The notes beneath the pieces are model-generated. The model did not search any database, had not been told where the DNA came from, and saw only the letters and a list, made by a program, of their open reading frames with translations. 19,936 bases of DNA, taken from positions 1-19,936 of the forward strand of contig JAYREN010000044.1 of assembly GCA_041908845.1 (NCBI GenBank), in the 5' to 3' direction. The DNA comes from JAYREN01 sp041908845. GTDB taxonomy: Bacteria > Acidobacteriota > Holophagae > Holophagales > Holophagaceae. The translations under genes were made by a program, and so were the position numbers. Shown piece after piece: positions 7,025 through 14,184 of this stretch; position 1 is the stretch's first letter; each line of letters starts with the position of its first letter.

Positions 7025-7318
7025 CTACTCGTCGTAATCGTCCATATTGAGATCGCCAGGGTCCACACCCTCGGGCCGAGCCCCCGTAATCCCAAGGGTT
7101 TCTTCGATGCCATCCTCACTGATGGCTTCCGCGTCCGTCTCAGGGATGAAATCGTCGTCGATCTGCAAAGCTGCTTTTTCCTTTTTGGGAGCCTTAGGCT
7201 TGGCAGGTGCGTCCTTCTGATTCGCTCCGCACTTCGGACAGATGGCCTCCGGCTTCGTGAAGTCGTAGAACTTGGTATTGCAGGCGAAGCAGTTCCACTT
7301 CTTGCCCAGTTTGGCCAT
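7025..7318 (-). CDS. FYDLN-acid family zinc-ribbon protein
   Basis: A 97-residue small protein. The N-terminal 34 residues form a zinc ribbon with Cys10, Cys13, Cys27 and Cys30, containing TKFYDFTKPEAICPKCG, which matches the FYDLN signature of the TIGR02300-type family. After a Lys/Pro/Ala linker (35-60) the C-terminal part is very acidic, ending NMDDYDE, again as in that family. Function is not established; a nucleic-acid or protein-binding role is only a guess from the ribbon. The start ATG 7318 is used because GGGGGGA lies just upstream; a frame open further to 7360 adds residues without family likeness. It sits between the GAF-like gene and the deaminase gene, all on the minus strand. 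Confidence 0.85.
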   Translation of the reverse strand: MAKLGKKWNCFACNTKFYDFTKPEAICPKCGANQKDAPAKPKAPKKEKAALQIDDDFIPETDAEAISEDGIEETLGITGARPEGVDPGDLNMDDYDE

Positions 7319-7397
7319 GATCCCCCCAAAGGCTCCGTCAAAGGACCAAGGATTTACCACATTTTTTCGCGGCTGTCACCAAGCGCGAGGGCTTTTG

Positions 7398-8432
7398 TCA
7401 GCCCTTCGTGCTCCAGGGCACAGGTCCGAGCAAGGCAGCATCCCCCTCGCAAAGCTGCTGGACCACCGTGTGATGGAAGATCTGGTAGTGTTCCTCGACC
7501 TCGGAACCATACCTGTCGATGAAGGAAGCCCGGGACCGATCCAGCTCGTCCCGCAGCAGGGCATAGAGCTTCTTCTGGGCCCTCCCCTGGGTCACCTTTG
7601 CGGGGAAGTAGAGCTCGATATCCCCCACCAGCACCCGCGCGCTGCGCTCGGCATTGGCCCTGATCTTGGGATCGAGCTCGGCGACGGCCGGCTCCGTGAT
7701 CGGCATCTGGATGCGCTGGGTTGGCATCGACGGATGCACATCCGTCGGTGGTGCCGTAGTGCGCTGCTCTTCCTCCTTCTGCCCCGCCTGGAAGGAGAGG
7801 GCGGCCTCAGCGGCATGGGCCAGGGCCCGGACGTGATGGGGATGGTCGATGACCTGTCGAAGCCCACTGTCCACCAGCAGGATCGCCACCGGTTTCCGAC
7901 GGAGGCGTAGCGGAAGGATGCGCACGTCCGCCGCCTCGAAACGGCTCAGGGGCCCCAGGAGGGCCAGATAGCCCGGCCCTGGTCGTGTCAGGCCTAGCAT
8001 GCGCCCTTGGATGACCTCGTCCAACTCGGCGGGCGGCACCACCGGAGACCCCAGGCGGGGCGTATCCGACTCGAAGCCCCTGTGAGCATAGAGGCTCGGG
8101 ATACCCTGCTTCACCACAAAGAGCGCGCTGCGCTCCACGAAGGGCTGCAGGCCGTCGAGCATATTCTTGAGGACTTCGCCCTGACTGGAAGCGGACTCGA
8201 TCAGGTCCAGGGCCACGCCCAGATCATTTTCGGTGTCCAAGGGCCCCTCCGCAAAGGGATCCGCAGCCGGCCCGGCAACTTCGAGGATCTTCTGCAGGAG
8301 GGCGTCATCGGGCTTCAGGCGCCCCAGGCCCTCCTCCCAGGTCATGATGACCTGTTCCTGCAGGGACAGGAGACGGTCCTGGATCCAGGCTTGAACCAAG
8401 GGTTTGATGGTTTCTTTGCGGCTGTCGTCCAT
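7398..8432 (-). CDS. GAF-like sensor-type protein with conserved C-terminal helical module
   Basis: A 344-residue soluble protein of unknown function. The N-terminus (1-60) is helical. Residues about 70-215 resemble a GAF fold: LFVVKQGIPSLYAHRGFE, then a second half with VRILPLRLRRKPVAILLVDSG. A Pro/Thr-rich linker (about 220-255) leads to a C-terminal part (ERSARVLVGDIELYFPAKV ... KKLYALLRDELDRSR ... LCEGDAALLGP), a pattern that I recall at the C-terminus of other uncharacterised proteins of Acidobacteriota and myxobacteria. No catalytic motif is visible. The start is ATG 8432, with only a weak ribosome site (CCGGGA). It diverges from the STAS operon across a 153-base gap that probably holds promoters for both, though I could not identify convincing boxes. 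Confidence 0.7.
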   Translation of the reverse strand: MDDSRKETIKPLVQAWIQDRLLSLQEQVIMTWEEGLGRLKPDDALLQKILEVAGPAADPFAEGPLDTENDLGVALDLIESASSQGEVLKNMLDGLQPFVERSALFVVKQGIPSLYAHRGFESDTPRLGSPVVPPAELDEVIQGRMLGLTRPGPGYLALLGPLSRFEAADVRILPLRLRRKPVAILLVDSGLRQVIDHPHHVRALAHAAEAALSFQAGQKEEEQRTTAPPTDVHPSMPTQRIQMPITEPAVAELDPKIRANAERSARVLVGDIELYFPAKVTQGRAQKKLYALLRDELDRSRASFIDRYGSEVEEHYQIFHHTVVQQLCEGDAALLGPVPWSTKG

Positions 8433-8585
8433 GGCGGTCCCGGGGTTTTCTCGAGGTTACTCCATTTCGCTCCTTAGTGAGCGCACCCAGGTGATGAACC
8501 AGGCAACTCGATTCCGCGCGTCCACTTGGCGATAGCAATTCCCCCTCTGAGACGCTAGGATCAAGCCGTTTCGGGGAGTCCTCGA

Positions 8586-8942
8586 ATGGCAGATCTTTCG
8601 ATCCAGGTTCGCGAAGTTGAGGGTATGGCCGTGGTGCAGCCGGAGGGCTTCATCAATGCCCATACCGTGCGACAGTTCGAAAGCTCCCTGGAAGGCCTGG
8701 TGGCCGCCGGAAAGTTTACGATTCTCCTGAACTGCAAGGATCTGAACTACATCAGCTCGGCGGGCCTGGGCGCCATCATGGGGCTCATAGAGACCGTGCG
8801 GGAGAACGGTGGCGATATCCTGCTGTGCAGCCTGCAGGAGAACGTCTACGCCATCTTCGACACCCTGGGATTCACGCAACTCTATCGGGTGTTCGGCAGT
8901 GAAGACGAGGCCCGGCTTGCCCTTGCGGGGAAACCCGAGTGA
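8586..8942 (+). CDS. STAS anti-sigma factor antagonist (RsbV/SpoIIAA type)
   Basis: A 118-residue single STAS domain protein. In partner switching the unphosphorylated form binds the anti-sigma kinase and frees its client; phosphorylation of a serine ends this. The conserved loop is NYISSAGLGAIMG. Ser58 aligns with the phospho-serine of SpoIIAA (DSSGLG), while the preceding Asp is Ser57 here. The chain has the usual length and ends in LAGKPE. The start ATG 8586 has GGGGAG upstream. Its stop overlaps the GTG start of the next gene (GTGA at 8939-8942), which points to translational coupling with its kinase partner. It is the first gene of the plus-strand operon. Confidence 0.93.
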   Translation: MADLSIQVREVEGMAVVQPEGFINAHTVRQFESSLEGLVAAGKFTILLNCKDLNYISSAGLGAIMGLIETVRENGGDILLCSLQENVYAIFDTLGFTQLYRVFGSEDEARLALAGKPE

Positions 8943-9370
8943 AGGCCGCCGTCGATCCTGAGACCTTTCGCCTGGTCATCCCCAGCCAGACCCGGTACCT
9001 GAACCTGGTCACGGGTTTGGCCAAGCGCGCCTCCCTGGTGGCGGGGATGGATGATGCCACCGCCGCGAAGGTTTCCATCGCCGTGGACGAGGCCATCACC
9101 AACGTAATCATGCATGCCTACAGCGGCGAGGCCACCCATCTCGTGGAGATCGAGTTGCGCTTCACCGCCACGGCCCTCGAGATCCATATTTGGCACACGG
9201 GTCACGGCATTCGCGACAACGATGTGGTGCTTCCGGATCCCCGCGAATACGTTAAGCATCCCCGCAAGGGTGGGCTTGGTCTGCTGCTCATGAGCCGCTT
9301 CATGGATGAAGTGCATTTCCTCGAAGGCAAGGAACGGAACGAGTGCTGCATGATCAAGCGCGTGATCTGA
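8939..9370 (+). CDS. RsbW-like anti-sigma factor serine kinase (HATPase_c_2)
   Basis: A 143-residue GHKL-type serine kinase, expected to phosphorylate the STAS protein encoded just before it and to bind a sigma factor or another client. The N box is DEAITNVIMHAY with Asn55. G2 is the glycine-rich KGGLGLLLMSRF (110-121), and the C-terminus CCMIKRV matches the last strand of the family. The G1 box reads HTGHGI (86-91) instead of the usual DxGxG: the Asp that normally contacts the adenine is replaced by His86. Whether it still binds ATP is therefore open. The start is GTG 8939, overlapping the STAS stop. No sigma factor gene is in the window, so the client is encoded elsewhere or is not a sigma factor. 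Confidence 0.9.
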   Translation: MKAAVDPETFRLVIPSQTRYLNLVTGLAKRASLVAGMDDATAAKVSIAVDEAITNVIMHAYSGEATHLVEIELRFTATALEIHIWHTGHGIRDNDVVLPDPREYVKHPRKGGLGLLLMSRFMDEVHFLEGKERNECCMIKRVI

Positions 9371-9380
9371 CGCCACGGCC

Positions 9381-10982
9381 ATGAACACTCCGGATTTTGC
9401 CTCGCCCTTCGACCGCCTGCGGGAGTTGTCTCTGCGCATCCCCGAGGGCGCCCAGGAACTCCTGCCCATCGTGGATTTCCTGGAGACCTTTCCCGAACAG
9501 GTCACCGAGGAGGCCCTGGTCCACCTGGTGGGCGTCACGGCCCTGGGCATCGCCAAGGCGGGACAGGGCGGGATCTGGGACGGTTCGCGATGGATCTTCC
9601 TCCGGGGCAGCGCGGTTCCCTTCCCCACCAACCCCGGCCCCGGCTGGCTGAGCCTGCCCTGGACGTACGGAGATGAACAATTCGGTCAGTTGGTGGTGCG
9701 CACCCCTTGGGCCCCACCGGCCCTCCCGCTTCTGCTTTCCATTTCGGCGCCTCTGCTGGCCTGGCGACGCCTGGAAGCTCTGCGCAGCGATCAGAATCGC
9801 GCCCTGGCCCTCCAACTCTCCCGACTCAACACGCTCTTCGATCTGACCCGCAGCCTGGGGGGCGCCGAGACCAAGGCCGATATCGTACACCTGGCCGCCA
9901 CATCGCTGATGGCGGAGTTCCTCATCACCCGGCTGATGGTGGTGGGCGCCGACGGCGCCCTGCTCTTCTGCCGCGGTTTGGGGAATCCCGTCTCCCCGCT
10001 TTCTGCCGAAGCGATCCAGCAGATCGTGGAAGACAAGTGCCTGCCTCATGCGGTGGAACTGAGGGACCAGGACCACAGCCATGGCTTTGCCTACGCAGGC
10101 GAGCCGACCCTGGGCAAGCTCAGCGATGACGACGAACTGTTCCTCCAGACGCTCATGAACATCACCTCCACCCAGCTCACGGCTCTGGAATTGCGGGAGT
10201 CGCGCCTCCAGACCATCCGCATGGAGAAGGATCTGGATCTCGCCCGCAACATCCAGCGGCGCATCCTGCCCAAGCAGCTCCCGGAGCCAGAGGGCTGGCA
10301 GTGCGCGGCGGCGAACCTGCCCTACGAGGCCGTGGGTGGCGATCTCTATGACCTCTGGATGGCCCACCAGGAAGCAGGCCAGAATCCCCGCCTGCACATC
10401 GCCCTGGGGGACATCTCCGGCAAGGGCCTGCCCGCCTCGTTGATGATGACCCAGCTAAGCGCCTTCCTGCGGGCCATGGCGGATCGCCGGGTAAAGGACT
10501 GGGGTCGCCTGGCCCATCGCCTCAACGCCCGTATGAACGATGTGCGCGATCGCAACCGCTACGCCACCCTCTTCGCCGGAAGCCTGAATCCGGAGAATGG
10601 CGATATGCGCTACGTGAACGGGGGCCACAACCCGCCCCTGCTCATCCCCGGAAACGGCGGCCCCGTGCAGCATCTGTCCCCCACGGGCCCCATGGTGGGT
10701 CTGCTGCCCGGCGCCACCTTCGCCGAAGGCCACGCCACCATGGAGCCCGGCGATGTCCTCCTGATCTTTACCGACGGCCTGGTGGAGGCCGAGAACGCCG
10801 CGGGCCAGGATCTCGGCGAGGAGCCCCTGATCCAGGCGGTGCGCACCCATTCCGACGCCAGCGCCGAAGAAATCTTTGAACGAATCCTGGTGGACACCTT
10901 CCAACACATGGAGGGCTCGGGGTTCAAGGACGATGTCACCCTGGTCGTCGTCAAACGCTGCAGGCAAGCCAAGGAGGCATGA
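9381..10982 (+). CDS. SpoIIE/RsbU-type PP2C phosphatase with N-terminal GAF-like domains
   Basis: A 533-residue soluble phosphatase, expected to dephosphorylate the STAS antagonist and so trigger the switch. Residues about 25-135 and 150-275 look like two GAF-type sensor domains, the second starting around LFDLTRSLGGAETKADIV. A signalling helix (about 270-300, LRESRLQTIRMEKDLDLAR) leads to the PP2C core. Metal-binding residues are visible in AVGGDLYD (Asp321), GDISGKGLPASL (Asp344), NGGHNPP, FTDGLVEA and KDDVTLVVV (Asp517, Asp518). All key acidic residues are kept, so it should be active. The upstream ribosome site is weak. Its stop TGA (10980-10982) lies between the two candidate htpX start codons. 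With the two preceding genes it makes a full partner-switching set. Confidence 0.93.
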   Translation: MNTPDFASPFDRLRELSLRIPEGAQELLPIVDFLETFPEQVTEEALVHLVGVTALGIAKAGQGGIWDGSRWIFLRGSAVPFPTNPGPGWLSLPWTYGDEQFGQLVVRTPWAPPALPLLLSISAPLLAWRRLEALRSDQNRALALQLSRLNTLFDLTRSLGGAETKADIVHLAATSLMAEFLITRLMVVGADGALLFCRGLGNPVSPLSAEAIQQIVEDKCLPHAVELRDQDHSHGFAYAGEPTLGKLSDDDELFLQTLMNITSTQLTALELRESRLQTIRMEKDLDLARNIQRRILPKQLPEPEGWQCAAANLPYEAVGGDLYDLWMAHQEAGQNPRLHIALGDISGKGLPASLMMTQLSAFLRAMADRRVKDWGRLAHRLNARMNDVRDRNRYATLFAGSLNPENGDMRYVNGGHNPPLLIPGNGGPVQHLSPTGPMVGLLPGATFAEGHATMEPGDVLLIFTDGLVEAENAAGQDLGEEPLIQAVRTHSDASAEEIFERILVDTFQHMEGSGFKDDVTLVVVKRCRQAKEA

Positions 10983-10984
10983 CC

Positions 10985-11824
10985 ATGAACGGTATCAAGT
11001 CATTCATCCTCATCACGGGCATGACCGCGGTCCTGGTCGCCCTCGGGTTCTACTGGCAGGGCGAGCTGGGCGTGGCGATCGCCCTGGGCGCCGGTCTCCT
11101 CATGAACGCCATCGGCTACTTCTTTTCTGACAGCATCGTGCTGGCCGCCTACCGTGCGCGGGTCGTGGGCCAGAGCGAGGCGCCCCAGCTCTATGCCATC
11201 GTGGCCAATCTGACCCAGCGGGCGGGCCTGCCCATGCCCCGCATCGCCATCATCCCCGACGAAACGCCCAATGCCTTTGCCACGGGCCGCAATCCAGACC
11301 ATGCCGTGGTGGCCGTTACCGAGGGCATCATGCGGGTGCTCAGTCGCGCCGAACTGGAAGGCGTCATCGCTCACGAGCTGGGCCACGTGAAGAATCGCGA
11401 CATCCTCATCGGTTCTCTGGCCGCCGTGCTGGCCCAGGCCATCATGTTCATCTCCCACATGGCCCTCTACTTCTCACCCCGGGATGACGAAGGTCGCTCC
11501 AACCCCCTGGCCGGAATCCTGATGTACTTCCTCGGCCCCCTGGCCGCCATGCTGCTGCAGATGGCCATCAGCCGCAGCCGGGAGTACATGGCCGACGAGT
11601 ACGCGGCCCACCTGACGGGGCGCCCCGACATGCTGGCCAGCGCCCTCCAGCGGATTTCCGGCTACAACGCCGAAGTCCCCATGCGCAACGCCGAGCCTGC
11701 CACGGCCCACATGATGATTGTGAACCCGTTGAGTGGCGGCGGGCTGTTCAGTCTCTTCAGCACCCACCCGCCCATGGCCAAGCGCATCGCCCGTCTCAAC
11801 GCCATGCCGGTCGAAGCCCGCTAG
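10985..11824 (+). CDS. htpX: HtpX-type membrane zinc protease (M48)
   Basis: A 279-residue inner-membrane metalloprotease that degrades damaged membrane proteins, with its active site on the cytoplasmic side. Two hydrophobic segments lie at the N-terminus (about 5-23 and 27-45), and two more in the middle (about 145-165 and 175-195). The zinc motif HELGH is at 130-134 and the third ligand Glu200 is in SREYMADEYAA. The tail STHPPMAKRIARLNAM is typical of HtpX. ATG 10985 is chosen because AAGGAGG (10971-10977) is seven bases upstream. ATG 10979, overlapping the phosphatase stop, is only one base from it. HtpX is stress-induced in well-studied bacteria; here its place directly after the phosphatase suggests that it belongs to the same transcript. 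Confidence 0.95.
   Translation: MNGIKSFILITGMTAVLVALGFYWQGELGVAIALGAGLLMNAIGYFFSDSIVLAAYRARVVGQSEAPQLYAIVANLTQRAGLPMPRIAIIPDETPNAFATGRNPDHAVVAVTEGIMRVLSRAELEGVIAHELGHVKNRDILIGSLAAVLAQAIMFISHMALYFSPRDDEGRSNPLAGILMYFLGPLAAMLLQMAISRSREYMADEYAAHLTGRPDMLASALQRISGYNAEVPMRNAEPATAHMMIVNPLSGGGLFSLFSTHPPMAKRIARLNAMPVEAR
11758..11824 (+). repeat. 67-bp direct repeat, copy 1 (end of htpX)
   Basis: The last 67 bases of htpX, including its stop TAG, recur at 11931-11997 with 62 of 67 bases identical and no gap. This copy encodes STHPPMAKRIARLNAMPVEAR. Confidence 0.95.
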
Positions 11825-11930
11825 CACCCTGGGCTCTTTAATCGCGACGGCATCTTCACACGGCGCCTCCTGCGCCTCGCCCTTCGGGCCATCGCTTTGC
11901 GACGGTGGCCCTTCGCTCCTGCTCCGGGCT

Positions 11931-11997
11931 CAGCACCCACCCGCCTGTGGCCAAGCGCATCGCCCGTCTCAACGCCATGCCGGTCGAGGCCCGCTGA
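11931..11997 (+). repeat. 67-bp direct repeat, copy 2 (orphan htpX tail)
   Basis: This stretch repeats the end of htpX 173 bases downstream. The five differences are two silent changes (CCC to CCT, GAA to GAG), one Met-to-Val change (ATG to GTG) and two bases that turn TAG into TGA. It would therefore still encode the HtpX tail with a stop, but it has no htpX sequence in front of it and is in another frame than htpX. Between the copies (11825-11930) are 106 bases without a gene. They hold an imperfect hairpin (GGGCCA 11886-11891 with TGGCCC 11906-11911). It is probably a remnant of a duplicated or exchanged htpX gene. Together with the spacer it fills most of the 212-base gap before the kinase gene. 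Confidence 0.9.
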
Positions 11998-12036
11998 ACT
12001 CATCCTGGCTTGGCCCCTGCCGATGAAGGGGGAAGC

Positions 12037-14184
12037 GTGACGCCCAGGCCCCGGATGCTCAACAAGATCGGCAAGTTCGAAATCCTGAAGACCCTCGGCA
12101 CCGGGTCCATGGGCGAGGTGCTGCTCGCCCGGGACGAGGTGCTGGGGCGGAATGTAGCCATCAAGACCGTGCGCCCGGGCAGCTCCTTTGGCGCGGAGGC
12201 CCAGGCCCGGTTCGAGCGGGAGGCCCGCGCTACGGCGGCCATGAATCATCCCGGCATCGTGACCGTCTTCGATTTCGGCGAGCAGGATGGCCTTCACTAT
12301 CTGGTCATGGAGCTCATCGAGGGGGAAGATCTGGAGCGCCTTATCGCAAACAAGACCATGGGGAAAGCGGATCTGCTGGAGGCCCTGGCCCAGGCCTGCG
12401 AAGGCCTGGCCTATGCCCATGAGCGGGGCGTCATCCATCGCGATGTGAAGCCCAGCAACATTCTCGTGTCCCGCCGGGGCAAGCGCCTGCAGGCCAAGCT
12501 CACGGACTTCGGCGTGGCCCTGGTGGACCGCTCCACCCTCACCGACAAGGGCACCTGGATGGGCACCGTGAGCTACATGGCCCCCGAATACCTGGATACG
12601 GGCAAGGCCACTCCCAGCTCGGATCTCTTCGCCGTGGGCGTGATGCTCTACGAGGTCCTGACAGGGGGACGCAAGCCCTTCATTGGCGAGACCACCACCG
12701 GCATCCTCAACGCCATCCTCAGAAATCCCGCCCCGCCCCTGAGCCCTGAAGAAACCCGGGGAATATCTCCGGCCATCCTGGAAGTGACCCGCCGGGCCCT
12801 GAGCAAAGATCCCGCGGACCGCTATCCTTCCGCCGAGGCCCTGGCCACCGCCATCCGCGAGGCCATCCAGACGCCAACACCGCCCCCACAACCCAAGGCC
12901 GACCTAGTGGTGGGCAAGGGCGGAAAGACCAGTTGCCTGAGCCTGCGGGTGGCCCTCCGCCAGGCGGCACCCGGAGCGGTGGTACGTGTGCTGCCGGGAC
13001 ACTACCGGGAATCCCTGGTCCTCGACAAGGACATCACGATCTGCGGCGAGGGCGATCCTTCGGAGATCCATCTCGAGAGCACCAAGGGCCCCTGCTTGAC
13101 CCTCGAATCCTGCAAGGCCGTCATTCGAGGGCTCACCATCCATGAAGGCGCCGAGGCCTCGGCTCCGCTCGTCGATGTGCGCTCCGGCCAAGTCCGCCTG
13201 GAATCCTGCGAATTGCAGACCTCGGTCGCCACGGCAGCGGAGGTTCAGGCTGGAGGTGCCCAACTGGTATTGAAGGCCGTTCAGATCCAAGGTGGCGCTC
13301 TGGGCGTAAGGGTGGGATCGGGCTCTACGGTGGTCCTCGAAGATGGATGCTTGGCGGGACAGAAGCGCGCCGCACTGTGGGCCGAGCCCGGCGCCACCCT
13401 GACTCTCCATCGCACCCTGCTGCAGAAGGGAGCCGGTATGGGCCTCCACCTGCAACCAACCGCCCAGGCAGCGCTGGAAGATTGCACTCTGGAGGATTTC
13501 GCCGCCGGGGCCATTGAAGTGGGACCAGGGGCCCGCATCCACCTACTCCGCTGCCGTCTGGTCCAGAGCTCCTTCGCGGGGCTCCTGGCCCTAGAGAAGA
13601 GCCACGCCAAGCTCGAAGACTGCGAACTCAGCGGCCACGAGGGTGCCGGGATCCACGCCCAGGTTGGTGCCAACATCCAGGCCCACGACTGCCGCCTGGT
13701 GGAGAACGGCGGCTTCGGCCTTTCCCTTCTTGGCACGACCCTGGCTGCCTTGGAGGGGTGCGAGATCGCCCGGAACAGTGGGGCGGGCATCCTGATCCAC
13801 CAGGGCGCCACCGCCCAACTCAAGAACTGCCGGGTGACCGAGGGCAGGGGCCTGGGCCTCATCTGTTCCGGCAGCGGACGAGGGGTGCTGGAGGGCTGCG
13901 AAATTTCCGGCAACGCCCAGAGCGGGGCCAAGGTGGAGCCCGGCGGGAGCCTGCTGCTGCTGCGCTGTGTTGTGAAGGATGGCCACGACACCGGCATCCT
14001 GCTCTTCCAGGATGCCGAAGCCACCCTGGAGGAATGCGTGGTCCACCGCAATGCTCGCGGAGGCATTCTGCTGACGAAGGACGCTGCCGACCCCATTCTG
14101 CGGGGTTCGAACAAGATCGAGGACGAACTGGTGCGCCTCACGCCCCAAGGGCCCGTCAAGCTGGCGCCCGTGAAGAAGCGCTAG
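12037..14184 (+). CDS. Ser/Thr protein kinase fused to right-handed parallel beta-helix
   Basis: A 715-residue protein with no visible membrane segment. The Hanks-type kinase domain (about 14-280) has the glycine loop GTGSMGEV (21-28), Lys43 in VAIK, catalytic HRDVKPSN (Asp136), DFG (157-159) and GTVSYMAPEY, so it should be active. A Pro-rich linker (TPTPPPQP) follows. Residues about 290-700 form a parallel beta-helix of the pectate-lyase/CASH type. From 391 to 667 the coils have an exact 23-residue period, with Cys at ten of thirteen equivalent positions (391, 483, 506, 529, 552, 575, 598, 621, 644, 667). The helix may bind a polysaccharide, a protein scaffold or the kinase itself; nothing decides. 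The start GTG 12037 is chosen for the strong AAGGGGGAAGC before it; TTG 12010 and ATG 12055 are alternatives. It follows htpX in the same direction. Confidence 0.92.
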   Translation: MTPRPRMLNKIGKFEILKTLGTGSMGEVLLARDEVLGRNVAIKTVRPGSSFGAEAQARFEREARATAAMNHPGIVTVFDFGEQDGLHYLVMELIEGEDLERLIANKTMGKADLLEALAQACEGLAYAHERGVIHRDVKPSNILVSRRGKRLQAKLTDFGVALVDRSTLTDKGTWMGTVSYMAPEYLDTGKATPSSDLFAVGVMLYEVLTGGRKPFIGETTTGILNAILRNPAPPLSPEETRGISPAILEVTRRALSKDPADRYPSAEALATAIREAIQTPTPPPQPKADLVVGKGGKTSCLSLRVALRQAAPGAVVRVLPGHYRESLVLDKDITICGEGDPSEIHLESTKGPCLTLESCKAVIRGLTIHEGAEASAPLVDVRSGQVRLESCELQTSVATAAEVQAGGAQLVLKAVQIQGGALGVRVGSGSTVVLEDGCLAGQKRAALWAEPGATLTLHRTLLQKGAGMGLHLQPTAQAALEDCTLEDFAAGAIEVGPGARIHLLRCRLVQSSFAGLLALEKSHAKLEDCELSGHEGAGIHAQVGANIQAHDCRLVENGGFGLSLLGTTLAALEGCEIARNSGAGILIHQGATAQLKNCRVTEGRGLGLICSGSGRGVLEGCEISGNAQSGAKVEPGGSLLLLRCVVKDGHDTGILLFQDAEATLEECVVHRNARGGILLTKDAADPILRGSNKIEDELVRLTPQGPVKLAPVKKR

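Noticed and set aside
7352..7382. TTGGTG - 17 bases - TGGTAA as promoter of the FYDLN gene (minus strand)
   Set aside because: Both boxes match consensus poorly, so it is not distinguishable from chance.
8433..8585. Promoters in the divergent gap before the STAS operon
   Set aside because: The location is right, but no pair of boxes with proper spacing could be found by eye; a small CGCTC/GAGCG hairpin (about 8470-8485) is not diagnostic.
9354..10397. A 347-codon minus-strand frame within the phosphatase gene
   Set aside because: Shadow of the SpoIIE-type gene, with no start context or motif.
11931..11997. Copy 2 of the htpX tail as a separate gene or as readthrough of htpX
   Set aside because: It lacks any start with a ribosome site and lies in another frame than htpX, so readthrough cannot reach it.
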